Assembly: GCF_900142105.1 (NCBI RefSeq) | Contig: NZ_FQZS01000011.1 | Coordinates: 1 to 64,000 of the forward strand | Direction: 5' to 3' | Source of the DNA: Lutispora thermophila DSM 19022 | GTDB taxonomy: Bacteria; Bacillota; Clostridia; Lutisporales; Lutisporaceae | DNA: 64,000 nt | Part shown: positions 26,206 through 33,863 of the stretch, piece after piece | Position numbering within the stretch: the first letter of the stretch is position 1 | How the letters are laid out: each line of letters opens with the position of its first letter | The notes under the pieces: generated by a model | Databases searched by the model: none | The model's input: the letters and a program-made list of their open reading frames with translations, nothing else | What the model was told of the DNA's origin: nothing | Position numbers and translations under genes: made by a program

Positions 26206-26215
26206 TTGAGAATAT

Positions 26216-26223
26216 CCCCCCCC
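26216..26223. repeat. C8 homopolymer tract
   Basis: Eight C in a row in an otherwise AT-rich gap between udk and the penicillin-binding protein gene, about 50 bases before the latter's start. Confidence 0.9.
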
Positions 26224-26272
26224 ATTTATGTCAATACTAATTTAAGCATGATACGTTATGTGGAGGGGTTTT

Positions 26273-27949
26273 ATGTTACATGATGAAGTTTCCTTTGTAT
26301 GTAAAAAGAGAGTTCTGCTTATAGGAATTGCATTTATAATTATGTGTATGTTCCTACTTGGCAGACTATTTTTTATCCAAATAATTAAAAATAATGAATA
26401 CAGCAGAAAAGCTGTACAACAAAGGCTTATGACTGTGCCATTAGCCATAGAAAGAGGAAACATATATGATAGAAACCTCATCCCATTTACTGGTAGAGAT
26501 ATAAAGAAATACATAATAGTTTACCCAGATTACATACAAGATAAAGAAACTATAGCCTCAGTTATTTCCCAACTTAGCATTTCAAAAAAAGATGATATAT
26601 TGAAAGAATTACAGTCAGGTGCTGATACCTTGGAATATGTATATGAAAAAGAAAATACGGAACTGCTAAACCTAATTGAAGAAGGTAAGCTAAAAGGTGT
26701 AATGGCCTTAGAAAAAAATCATAGATATTCAGATAAATCTATAGGTAGACATGTCATTGGATATATAAGTAAATCTGATAAAAAAGGCGAAATGGGCATT
26801 GAAAGGAGCATGGATAATTATTTGTCTTCTGCTACAGGTAAAAGCTTAATAGCTGTAGTGGATAGTAGTAAAAATATAATTCCAGGCTTAGGATTTAGAA
26901 AGATTCAATCAAATAACAAAGGTCTTAACTATGGTATAAAACTTACTTTAGATTATCATATACAAAATATTGTTGAGAAAATAATGGAAAAAAACAGAGT
27001 TAACGGTGCAGTAGTAGTAATGGATATCAAAACAGGAGAAATATTGGCTATGGCAAGCCACCCTCATTATGAACAAGATGATATAAAAAAATATATAAAT
27101 AGTAATGGAGAAGAGCTTATAAATAAAGCTATTTGGCCTTATGATCTAGGTTCTGTTTTTAAAATCGTTGTTGCAGCTGCTGCAATAGAAAGTGGAAAAG
27201 TTGACTTAGATCAGAAATATGTGTGTGAAGGTAATATAACTGTAGGTAATAGTGTTATAAATTGCTCAACATATGAAAGTCATAAAGATAAAGAAATAAG
27301 CATTGACGAAGCTTTTGCTTTGTCTTGCAATACTGCTTTCGTTAAAATTGGAATTGAATTAGGAGCAGATGTAATTCTTGATATGGCAAAAAAGTTTGGT
27401 TTAGGTGAAAAACAATGTTTCGAATTATTGGAAGAAAAATCTGGCTATATTCCAAAACCGGAAGAAGATGGCATAGGTAATATATCTATTGGCCAAGGAA
27501 AAATACAAGTTACTCCCCTTCAAGTAACAGCTATGATGTGTACAATTGCAAATAACGGAATAAGATATAACAGCAGATTGGTTGATGAGTTGATAAATGA
27601 TGATGGTGTTACAATAAAAAAGATTGAACGAGGATATCCTGAGATAGTTCTGTCACCTACCACTGCATATAGATTGAAAAAAATGCTCAGAGATGTAACC
27701 ACTTTAGGAACAGGAAAGCAAGCAGATATTGGAAAAGAACTTGGAGGAAGTAGTGGTAAAACAGGTACTGCAGAAACAGGTATTGATAATGGAAGAATAA
27801 TTCATGGTTGGTTTACAGGGTTTATACCTTCTAATGATCCTAAATATGCAATTACTGTTTTTATAAACAACGGCAGATCAGGAGGTAGATCTGCAGCACC
27901 AGTTTTTAAGCAAATAGGTGAAGATATTATGAAAACAATTAGAAGATGA
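26273..27949 (+). CDS. Class B penicillin-binding protein (transpeptidase)
   Basis: A membrane-anchored peptidoglycan transpeptidase. It has one N-terminal helix (VLLIGIAFIIMCMFLLGRLFF), the dimerisation domain with RLMTVPLAIERGNIYDRN, and a transpeptidase domain with SxxK in DLGSVFKIV, SxN in SCNTAF and KTG in GSSGKTGTAETG. No PASTA domain follows. 558 residues from ATG 26273, behind GGAGGGG. Its place just upstream of sigK suggests a SpoVD-like role in spore cortex synthesis, but a vegetative PBP is equally possible. A TGA stop ends it. Confidence 0.92.
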   Translation: MLHDEVSFVCKKRVLLIGIAFIIMCMFLLGRLFFIQIIKNNEYSRKAVQQRLMTVPLAIERGNIYDRNLIPFTGRDIKKYIIVYPDYIQDKETIASVISQLSISKKDDILKELQSGADTLEYVYEKENTELLNLIEEGKLKGVMALEKNHRYSDKSIGRHVIGYISKSDKKGEMGIERSMDNYLSSATGKSLIAVVDSSKNIIPGLGFRKIQSNNKGLNYGIKLTLDYHIQNIVEKIMEKNRVNGAVVVMDIKTGEILAMASHPHYEQDDIKKYINSNGEELINKAIWPYDLGSVFKIVVAAAAIESGKVDLDQKYVCEGNITVGNSVINCSTYESHKDKEISIDEAFALSCNTAFVKIGIELGADVILDMAKKFGLGEKQCFELLEEKSGYIPKPEEDGIGNISIGQGKIQVTPLQVTAMMCTIANNGIRYNSRLVDELINDDGVTIKKIERGYPEIVLSPTTAYRLKKMLRDVTTLGTGKQADIGKELGGSSGKTGTAETGIDNGRIIHGWFTGFIPSNDPKYAITVFINNGRSGGRSAAPVFKQIGEDIMKTIRR

Positions 27950-27975
27950 GACAGTCACAAAATTAATTCTCACAT

Positions 27976-27983
27976 CATATAAT
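27976..27983 (+). promoter_or_regulatory. Probable sigma-E-type -10 element of sigK
   Basis: CATATAAT matches the sigma-E -10 consensus (CATA, pyrimidine, A, any, T). It lies about 32 bases before sigK, which is transcribed by sigma-E in other spore formers. The -35 (near 27956, TCACA) is poor. Confidence 0.45.
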
Positions 27984-28014
27984 TAAAAGTGACACTAAAA
28001 TAGGAGGGTTCTAT

Positions 28015-28368
28015 ATGCTTTCACTAGTGTGTACCTTGTTTGCAGAAGCACTTAAGGATATTATTTTGCTTTTTGGCTATGTTCAAAACACCAACTCTTT
28101 CCCACAACCCTTAACTCCCGAAGAAGAACAATATTATATAGAACGATATCAAAATGGTGATGAAGATGCAAAGAATATACTAATCGAAAGGAACCTGAGA
28201 TTAGTTGCTCATATAGTAAAAAAATTCAGCACCGGCAAGGAGAGTGATGATCTTATATCAATAGGAACAATTGGATTAATAAAAGCAATAGTAACATTTA
28301 AAGGAGAAAAAGGTACAAGACTTGCTACTTATGCTGCCAGATGCATAGAAAATGCTATGCTTACATAA
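28015..28368 (+). CDS. sigK: Sigma-K, N-terminal half (interrupted)
   Basis: The 5' part of the late mother-cell sigma factor gene. Residues 1-20 ([20 protein letters not shown]) are a hydrophobic pro-sequence like that of B. subtilis pro-sigma-K, followed by [15 protein letters not shown] and sigma region 2 ([41 protein letters not shown]). Identity to sigma-K stops at codon 113 (Asn); the four codons AMLT and the TAA belong to the inserted element. After excision it joins in frame to 30002-30364. AGGAGGG precedes ATG 28015. Confidence 0.93.
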   Translation: MLSLVCTLFAEALKDIILLFGYVQNTNSFPQPLTPEEEQYYIERYQNGDEDAKNILIERNLRLVAHIVKKFSTGKESDDLISIGTIGLIKAIVTFKGEKGTRLATYAARCIENAMLT

Positions 28369-30002
28369 TGGAAACATAATACCCTTTATCTCTCATATAC
28401 ATTATATATGAAGAATAAGGGGGTTTATTATGTCAACATACCGTGAAGGCTATATAATAAGAATTTTTCTACCTGATAAAGAAGAAGAAATTAAAATGCT
28501 CAGAAATAAAGTTATAGAAGCATATAAGGGATTAGTAAAACAACATATAAGATTCTTATCGATCAATGATGATGAAAAGAAGAAACTATATAATGATATA
28601 ATGACTAGTATTGTAAAAAATAAGGAGATTGATGAGAATTGAAAGCAGCTATATATTCTAGGAAAAGCAAATACACAGGAAAGGGAGAAAGTGTTGAAAA
28701 TCAGATTCAGCTTTGTAAAGAATATGGTATCAAGAATCTTGGAATTGATGAAAAAAACTTTATTATATATGAAGATGAAGGCTTTTCAGGCAGCAATACC
28801 AAAAGACCAGAGTTTCAAAAAATGTTAAATGATATTAAGAGAAAAAAAATAGATACTATAATATGCTATAGATTAGATAGGATAAGCAGAAATGTGTTAG
28901 ATTTCTTAAATCTTATTGAAATACTTAACAAAGAAAATATAACTTTTGTTTCTATAAGAGAGCAATTTGATACTACAACACCTATAGGAAGAGCCATGAT
29001 GTATATTGCTTCAGTTTTTGCACAACTGGAGAGGGAGACAATAGCAGAAAGAATAAGAGATAATATGCTCCAGCTTGCAAAATCAGGCCGATGGTTAGGT
29101 GGAAACCTTCCTACTGGATTTAAATCACAGCCAATTATAACCAAAGATTCTGGAGGTAAAGAAAAAAAGGAATATAAACTTATTCCTATACAAAAAGAAG
29201 TAAATATAGTAAAAGAAATTTATAATAAATTTCTTCAATTTAAGTCTTTATCATCAGTGGAAAGTTATTTGATAAAAAATAATATTAAAACAAAAAAAGG
29301 TATGAATTTTAATAGGCATTCAATTAAGCTTATTTTAAAAAATCCTGTATATGCAGTCGCTGATAAAAATGTATTGGAATATTTGAAGCAAGAAGGCTAT
29401 TGTATATGTTCAGAACCTAATGAGTTTAATGGTATAAACGGACTTATAAGTTACAATAAAACCAAACAGACACCTGAAAAGAAAATAGTAGCATATAATG
29501 ATATAGACCAATGGATTATAGCAGTTGGAAAACATGAAGGAATTATTACAGGAAAAGATTGGGTAGAAGTTCAAAAATTGCTGCTACAAAACAAATCAAA
29601 GGCTTATAGAAGAGAAAGAAGCACTACTGCCCTCCTTTCTGGAATATTAAAATGTAAGAATTGTGGAAGTTTTATGAGACCAAAGTCAATGAAGCGATAT
29701 GACTCTAATGGCCAAAAGATTTTTTATTACATATGTGAGAAAAAAGAAAAAAGTAAAAGAAGTAGCTGTTTGAGCAAAAATCTAAATGGAAATAAGCTTG
29801 ATTCTCAAGTTCAAGAGAGCATTAAAGAAATAATGAAAAGTCTTAATATCGCTTTTATAAAACCTGAGTTATGGGATTCAATAGATATCAATATAAAAAG
29901 AGTATTTATTAAGCAAATAATACCCCAAATATTGTGGGATGGGGAAAAAATTGATATAATCCTATTTGATAATATGTTTCCTCAACGTTACAATAGCAAA
30001 TG
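28350..30002 (+). mobile_element. Minimal skin-like element interrupting sigK
   Basis: AAATG at 28350-28354 (within ATAGAAAATG) is repeated at 29998-30002 (within ATAGCAAATG). Recombination between them removes 1,648 bp and restores the reading CIEN-EILMTIRASKK, which is the unbroken sigma-K sequence in other spore formers. The element carries only a 70-residue protein and a serine recombinase, both on the sigK strand. Skin elements in B. subtilis and C. difficile are far larger (about 48 and 14.6 kb) and are cut out in the mother cell during sporulation. Confidence 0.9.
28430..28642 (+). CDS. Small skin-element protein, candidate excision factor
   Basis: A 70-residue charged, helical protein (EGYIIRIFLPDKEEEIKM, VIEAYKGLVKQHIRFLS, MTSIVKNKEIDEN) with no family I can name. 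A strong AAGGGGGTTTATT precedes ATG 28430. Its stop overlaps the TTG start of the recombinase, so the two are translationally coupled. As the only other gene in the element, it is the natural candidate for the recombination directionality factor that serine recombinases need for excision; C. difficile uses such a factor for its skin element. That role is inference. Confidence 0.75.
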   Translation: MSTYREGYIIRIFLPDKEEEIKMLRNKVIEAYKGLVKQHIRFLSINDDEKKKLYNDIMTSIVKNKEIDEN

Positions 30003-30003
30003 A
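28639..30003 (+). CDS. Large serine recombinase of the skin element (SpoIVCA-like)
   Basis: Excises the element to rebuild sigK. Resolvase domain at residues 2-145 with the catalytic serine in IYSRKS (Ser7) and RLDRISRN, QLERETIAERIRDN; then the recombinase domain (LPTGFKS to about 260) and a zinc ribbon (LKCKNCGSFMRPKS, YYICEKKEKSKRSSC). At 454 residues it is on the short side for large serine recombinases. Start TTG 28639 with AAGGAG 11 bases before. Its TGA stop is partly made by the right AAATG core, so the last bases belong to the attachment site. Confidence 0.92.
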   Translation: MKAAIYSRKSKYTGKGESVENQIQLCKEYGIKNLGIDEKNFIIYEDEGFSGSNTKRPEFQKMLNDIKRKKIDTIICYRLDRISRNVLDFLNLIEILNKENITFVSIREQFDTTTPIGRAMMYIASVFAQLERETIAERIRDNMLQLAKSGRWLGGNLPTGFKSQPIITKDSGGKEKKEYKLIPIQKEVNIVKEIYNKFLQFKSLSSVESYLIKNNIKTKKGMNFNRHSIKLILKNPVYAVADKNVLEYLKQEGYCICSEPNEFNGINGLISYNKTKQTPEKKIVAYNDIDQWIIAVGKHEGIITGKDWVEVQKLLLQNKSKAYRRERSTTALLSGILKCKNCGSFMRPKSMKRYDSNGQKIFYYICEKKEKSKRSSCLSKNLNGNKLDSQVQESIKEIMKSLNIAFIKPELWDSIDINIKRVFIKQIIPQILWDGEKIDIILFDNMFPQRYNSK

Positions 30004-30364
30004 AATATTGATGACAATTCGTGCATCTAAAAAAACTAAATCGGAAGTATCAATAAATGAACCTATAGGCATAGATAAGGAAGGAAATGAAATATCCCTC
30101 ATAGATATATTAGGAAGTGACGCAGACTTAATATTGGATGAAGTAGAACTTAAAATTCAAATAAAGAAACTATATCAAAAAATGGAATCAATATTGAAAG
30201 ACAGAGAAAAGCAAATATTGGAATTAAGATATGGTTTATTAAACGGAGTATGCAAAACTCAAAGAGAAATTGCAGATATGCTAGGGATATCAAGATCTTA
30301 TGTTTCAAGAATAGAAAAAAGAGCTATAAAAAAACTATATAAGGAGTTGTATCTAGAGGGTTAA
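30002..30364 (+). CDS. sigK: Sigma-K, C-terminal half (interrupted)
   Basis: The 3' part of sigK, encoding 120 residues from EILMTIRASKKTKSEV through GIDKEGNEISLIDILGSD to sigma region 4 (ILKDREKQILELRYGLLNG, CKTQREIADMLGISRSYVSRIEKRAIKKLYKEL). It has no start or ribosome site of its own suited to expression; it is read only after excision, when the protein becomes 233 residues, close to the 241 of B. subtilis. The open frame extends slightly upstream into the element, but those codons are not sigma-K. Confidence 0.92.
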   Translation, partial: EILMTIRASKKTKSEVSINEPIGIDKEGNEISLIDILGSDADLILDEVELKIQIKKLYQKMESILKDREKQILELRYGLLNGVCKTQREIADMLGISRSYVSRIEKRAIKKLYKELYLEG

Positions 30365-30374
30365 GAGGTGTGTT

Positions 30375-30875
30375 ATGAAAAAACTGCTTAAGCCAAATCT
30401 ATATTATGAGTCCATATTTTATATAGATAATAATAAACTTAAGGAAAAAGGTATTGAAGGAATAATAATTGATTTGGATAACACCTTGGCAGCTTGGGAT
30501 GTTAAAGAAGCTGATGCTAAGGTGATTAATTTTATTAATGACTTGAAGCAAAAAGGATTTAAAATATGTATAATTTCAAATAATACAAAAGCAAGAGTAG
30601 ATAAATTTAATGAAATACTAGGGCTCCCTGCAATACATAAAGCAGGTAAACCTAAATTATCTCCATATATTAAAGCTATGAAACTTCTAAAGACACATAG
30701 ACAGAATACTGCAGTTATTGGTGATCAACTCTTTACCGATGTGTTAGGAGGTAATCGTTTAGGACTATTTACCATACTTGTTACTCCCATCAGTGAAAAA
30801 GAATTTATATGGACCAGAATGGTACGAAAATTGGAAAGAATTGTTTTAAAAAAAGTTATAATTAAAGACAAATAA
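30375..30875 (+). CDS. YqeG-family HAD (IIIA) phosphatase
   Basis: A 166-residue haloacid-dehalogenase phosphatase of the YqeG type; in some bacteria relatives dephosphorylate phosphatidylglycerophosphate, but the substrate here is unknown. Catalytic motif IIDLDNTLAAWD, motif II CIISNNTKAR, Lys in AGKPKLSPY and motif III VIGDQLFTDVLGGNRLG are all present. The N-terminal MKKLLKPNLYYESIFYID is typical of YqeG. GAGGTG precedes ATG 30375, 10 bases after sigK. Confidence 0.92.
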   Translation: MKKLLKPNLYYESIFYIDNNKLKEKGIEGIIIDLDNTLAAWDVKEADAKVINFINDLKQKGFKICIISNNTKARVDKFNEILGLPAIHKAGKPKLSPYIKAMKLLKTHRQNTAVIGDQLFTDVLGGNRLGLFTILVTPISEKEFIWTRMVRKLERIVLKKVIIKDK

Positions 30876-30966
30876 GTTGCCAATTATATGAAATAATTAT
30901 AAAATTATGAAGGATTTTTTAGAATTTTATAGAATATATTCCAAAAAAATAATATTATGGTACAAA

Positions 30967-31055
30967 AGTAATTTTTAAATGATGGTGAAATATGGACTTG
31001 TAAGCCATAAGAATATTATGGCGAACCGACTACTCTCGCATTAGTTGGTTTTTTT
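30967..31055 (+). promoter_or_regulatory. Riboswitch-like leader of the pilus operon, possibly c-di-GMP class II
   Basis: The leader holds AATGATG, GAAATATGG, ACTTG, a 7-bp hairpin GCCATAA (31004-31010) with TTATGGC (31016-31022), then AACCGAC (31024-31030). As I recall class II c-di-GMP aptamers, they share AAUGAUG, AAAU.GG and ACUUG in this order and end P3 with AACCGAC. The AACCGACTA stretch is also the left arm of the terminator, so ligand binding could free transcription. P1 (AGTA with TACT) is weak. Class II switches control type IV pilus genes in C. difficile, which fits the downstream genes. A covariance search is needed. Confidence 0.4.
31024..31055 (+). terminator. Terminator in the pilB leader
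   Basis: AACCGACTA (31024-31032) pairs with TAGTTGGTT (31042-31050, one G-T), followed by TTTTT. It lies 45 bases before pilB with no gene upstream to terminate but yqeG, 150 bases away, so it is probably an attenuator. Confidence 0.8.
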
Positions 31056-31099
31056 AATATGAAAGAATACATGTAATATTCAACAGAAAAGGTGATAAC

Positions 31100-32782
31100 T
31101 TGAGGAAAAACTTAAGACTAGGAGATATGCTGCTTGACTCCGGTAAGATAACAGAAGAACAACTTCGTGAAGCTATAAGTCAACAGAAACATAATAATTT
31201 TAAAGGGATTGGAGACTTATTGGTAGATTTAGGATATCTAAATGAGGAAGACATATTAGAAGTACTGAACAGACAACTAGATATTCCTATTATTGATTTA
31301 GATTGTTATCATGTAGATCCCAAAATAACTGACCTCATACCTGAAAGTATCGCTAAAAAGTATAATCTTATACCTATAGATATTATAGATGGAGAACTTT
31401 TTGTAATCATGAGTGATCCTCTGAATATTTTTGCTATTGACGATATCAAGCTTATAACAGGTATGAATGTCAAAACAGCTTTATCCTCTAAATCATCAAT
31501 TATAAGAGCTATTAATAAATACTATACTAGGGAAGGTACACAAAAAGCTTTAAAAGAGTTTGAAGAAAGCTTTTTAACCAATATAAAGGATGATATTAAC
31601 GAAATTGAACTGTCAGACGTTAACAGTGCACCAGTTGTTAAACTAGTAAACACAATAATCCAACAGGCTGTATCCATGAAAGCCAGCGATATACATATTG
31701 AACCTTTTGAAAATAATATTAGGATTCGTCTGAGGGTTGATGGAGATCTTCAAGAAATCATGAGTATTTCTAAAAAAAGCCATATGGCTATTGTTACACG
31801 AATAAAGATAATGGGGAAAATGGATATTGCCGAAAGAAGAATACCACAAGACGGAAGAGTTGAATTAGAAATAAGCAGCAAGCCGATTGATATGCGAATC
31901 TCTTCATTACCTACGGTTTATGGAGAAAAGATTGTTATTAGATTGCTTGATAGAGATAACTATAATTATGTAAAAGAAGATTTAGGTTTTTCTAATATCA
32001 ATCTAAAATTGATTAACAAAATAATTAGACAACCCTTCGGAATAATTCTGGTTACTGGCCCAACTGGAAGCGGCAAAACTACTACCTTATATACAATTCT
32101 GAAAGAACTTAATAAAGAAAATAAAAATATAATAACCATTGAAGATCCAGTAGAATATAAATTATATGGCATTAACCAAGTTCAGGTAAATACAAAAGCA
32201 GGATTAACATTTGCTAGTGGACTTCGCTCAATGCTAAGGCAAGATCCTGACATTATAATGGTAGGAGAAATAAGGGATTCTGAGACTGCTGAAATAGCAA
32301 TAAGAGCAGCCATCACAGGTCATCTTGTTTTATCAACGCTTCACACAAATGATACTGCATCAACAGTGGTTAGATTGATAGATATGGGAATAGAACCTTA
32401 CTTAGTATCAACATCTATTGTAGGCATAATATCTCAAAGATTGGTAAAAAAACTGTGTAGTAATTGCAGAACAAGCTATATGGCTAGTGATTATGAGAAA
32501 AAGATGTTGGGTATTCCCGAATTAGTTAATGCTCAATTTTATAAACCTAATGGGTGTAGCAAATGTATAAAGGGTTACAAAGGAAGAATACCTGTTCATG
32601 AAGTTCTATTTATGGATGATGAAATAAGAAGACTAATAGATAATAGAAGTACTACAGATGAAATTAGAAATTTTGCAATAGAAAATGGGATGACTACGTT
32701 ATTCAGTAATGCTTTAGATTTAGCTTTAAAAGGTGTTACATCAGTGGAAGAAGTGTTAAGAATAGGATTTACAACGGAATAG
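31100..32782 (+). CDS. pilB: Type IV pilus assembly ATPase PilB
   Basis: The hexameric ATPase that powers pilus extension. The 560-residue protein has the N-terminal MshEN-type domain (LRLGDMLLDSGKITEEQLRE, LDIPIIDL), Walker A GPTGSGKTTTLYTIL, the Asp box TIEDPVEY, Walker B DPDIIMVGEIRDSETAEIAI, a His box (STLHTNDTAST) and the zinc tetra-Cys (CSNCRTSYMA, CSKCIKGYKGRIPVHEV). MshEN domains bind c-di-GMP in some PilB proteins. Start TTG 31100, after AAAGGTGATAAC. First gene of the pilus operon. Confidence 0.95.
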   Translation: MRKNLRLGDMLLDSGKITEEQLREAISQQKHNNFKGIGDLLVDLGYLNEEDILEVLNRQLDIPIIDLDCYHVDPKITDLIPESIAKKYNLIPIDIIDGELFVIMSDPLNIFAIDDIKLITGMNVKTALSSKSSIIRAINKYYTREGTQKALKEFEESFLTNIKDDINEIELSDVNSAPVVKLVNTIIQQAVSMKASDIHIEPFENNIRIRLRVDGDLQEIMSISKKSHMAIVTRIKIMGKMDIAERRIPQDGRVELEISSKPIDMRISSLPTVYGEKIVIRLLDRDNYNYVKEDLGFSNINLKLINKIIRQPFGIILVTGPTGSGKTTTLYTILKELNKENKNIITIEDPVEYKLYGINQVQVNTKAGLTFASGLRSMLRQDPDIIMVGEIRDSETAEIAIRAAITGHLVLSTLHTNDTASTVVRLIDMGIEPYLVSTSIVGIISQRLVKKLCSNCRTSYMASDYEKKMLGIPELVNAQFYKPNGCSKCIKGYKGRIPVHEVLFMDDEIRRLIDNRSTTDEIRNFAIENGMTTLFSNALDLALKGVTSVEEVLRIGFTTE

Positions 32783-32793
32783 GAGGGCTTAAA

Positions 32794-33846
32794 TTGGATT
32801 TTATGGAAATTGTAAAAGATGGAGTTGAAAAAAAAGCATCAGATATTCACATTACAGTAGGAGTACCAATAATCTATAGAATAAATGGAAAATTAATTAA
32901 AATTAACGATGAAGTTTTAACTCCCCAAATGATTGAAAAAATGGTCAATGATATTTTAAACAGTAATCAGCTTCAGGAACTTAAGGAGACGGGCGAAATT
33001 GACACATCCTTTTCTGCTACTGGAGTCGCAAGATTCAGAGTAAATATATATAAACAAAGAGGTAGTTACTGCCTAGCTATAAGAATTATTCCTCTATTCA
33101 TACCAACTATGGAGGAACTTGGAATTCCTCCAATAGTCAAAGATCTTTCACTTTTGTCTCGAGGATTAATATTAGTTACAGGCCCCACAGGCAGCGGAAA
33201 ATCTACAACGCTTGCAACTATGATTGATCTTATTAATAAAGAAAAAAATTGTCACATAATTACTTTAGAGGATCCTATAGAATATTTGCATAAACATAAT
33301 AGAAGTATTGTGAATCAAAGAGAGATAGGTAATGATTCAAAAAGTTTTGCAAATGCTTTGAGAGCAGCTTTGCGACAAGATCCTGATGTGATTTTGGTAG
33401 GTGAGATGAGAGACCTTGAGACAATCAGTATAGCATTAACAGCAGCCGAAACAGGTCATCTAGTGCTTTCCACTCTTCATACCTTAGGTGCTGCCAAAAC
33501 GGTGGATAGAATTATAGATGTTTTTCCTCCATATCAGCAACAGCAAATAAGAATTCAACTTTCATCTGTTATTCAGGGGATCATATCACAGCAGCTATTA
33601 CCTAGGATTGATGGGAAAGGAAGGGTTGCTGCATTTGAGATAATGATTGCAACATCGGCAATAAGAAATCTCATTAGAGAAGAAAAGACCCATCAAATTG
33701 ATACAGTAATACAAACAGGTGCTCAATACTCAATGCAGACTTTTGATAACTCTTTATTAAATTTATATAAAAAGGGACTTATAGATAAAGAGACAGTCAT
33801 TACACAATCAGCAAATCCTGATATTTTAAGAAGGCATTTATTTTAA
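32794..33846 (+). CDS. pilT: Type IV pilus retraction ATPase PilT
   Basis: Powers pilus retraction and twitching. 350 residues with the PilT N-terminus (KKASDIHITVGVPIIYRING), Walker A TGPTGSGKSTTLATMID, LEDPIEYLH, Walker B RQDPDVILVGEMRDLETI and the family motif LSTLHTLGAAKTVDRIIDVFP. The C-terminal AIRNLIREEKTHQI is characteristic of PilT. Start TTG 32794 after AGGAGGGC, 11 bases downstream of pilB. Confidence 0.95.
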   Translation: MDFMEIVKDGVEKKASDIHITVGVPIIYRINGKLIKINDEVLTPQMIEKMVNDILNSNQLQELKETGEIDTSFSATGVARFRVNIYKQRGSYCLAIRIIPLFIPTMEELGIPPIVKDLSLLSRGLILVTGPTGSGKSTTLATMIDLINKEKNCHIITLEDPIEYLHKHNRSIVNQREIGNDSKSFANALRAALRQDPDVILVGEMRDLETISIALTAAETGHLVLSTLHTLGAAKTVDRIIDVFPPYQQQQIRIQLSSVIQGIISQQLLPRIDGKGRVAAFEIMIATSAIRNLIREEKTHQIDTVIQTGAQYSMQTFDNSLLNLYKKGLIDKETVITQSANPDILRRHLF

Positions 33847-33863
33847 TCAAGTGGTGATGAAAT

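Noticed and set aside
28015-30364. sigK as a decayed pseudogene broken by an insertion
   Set aside because: Removing the sequence between the two AAATG cores restores an exact, complete sigma-K frame, and the insert carries an intact recombinase, so this is an active-looking skin-type interruption.
30960-31060. Class I (GEMM) c-di-GMP riboswitch before pilB
   Set aside because: The class I core (GCAAACC, GAAA loop, GGGACGCAAAGCC) is absent; the nearest stretch GGACTTGTAAGCC differs at key positions.
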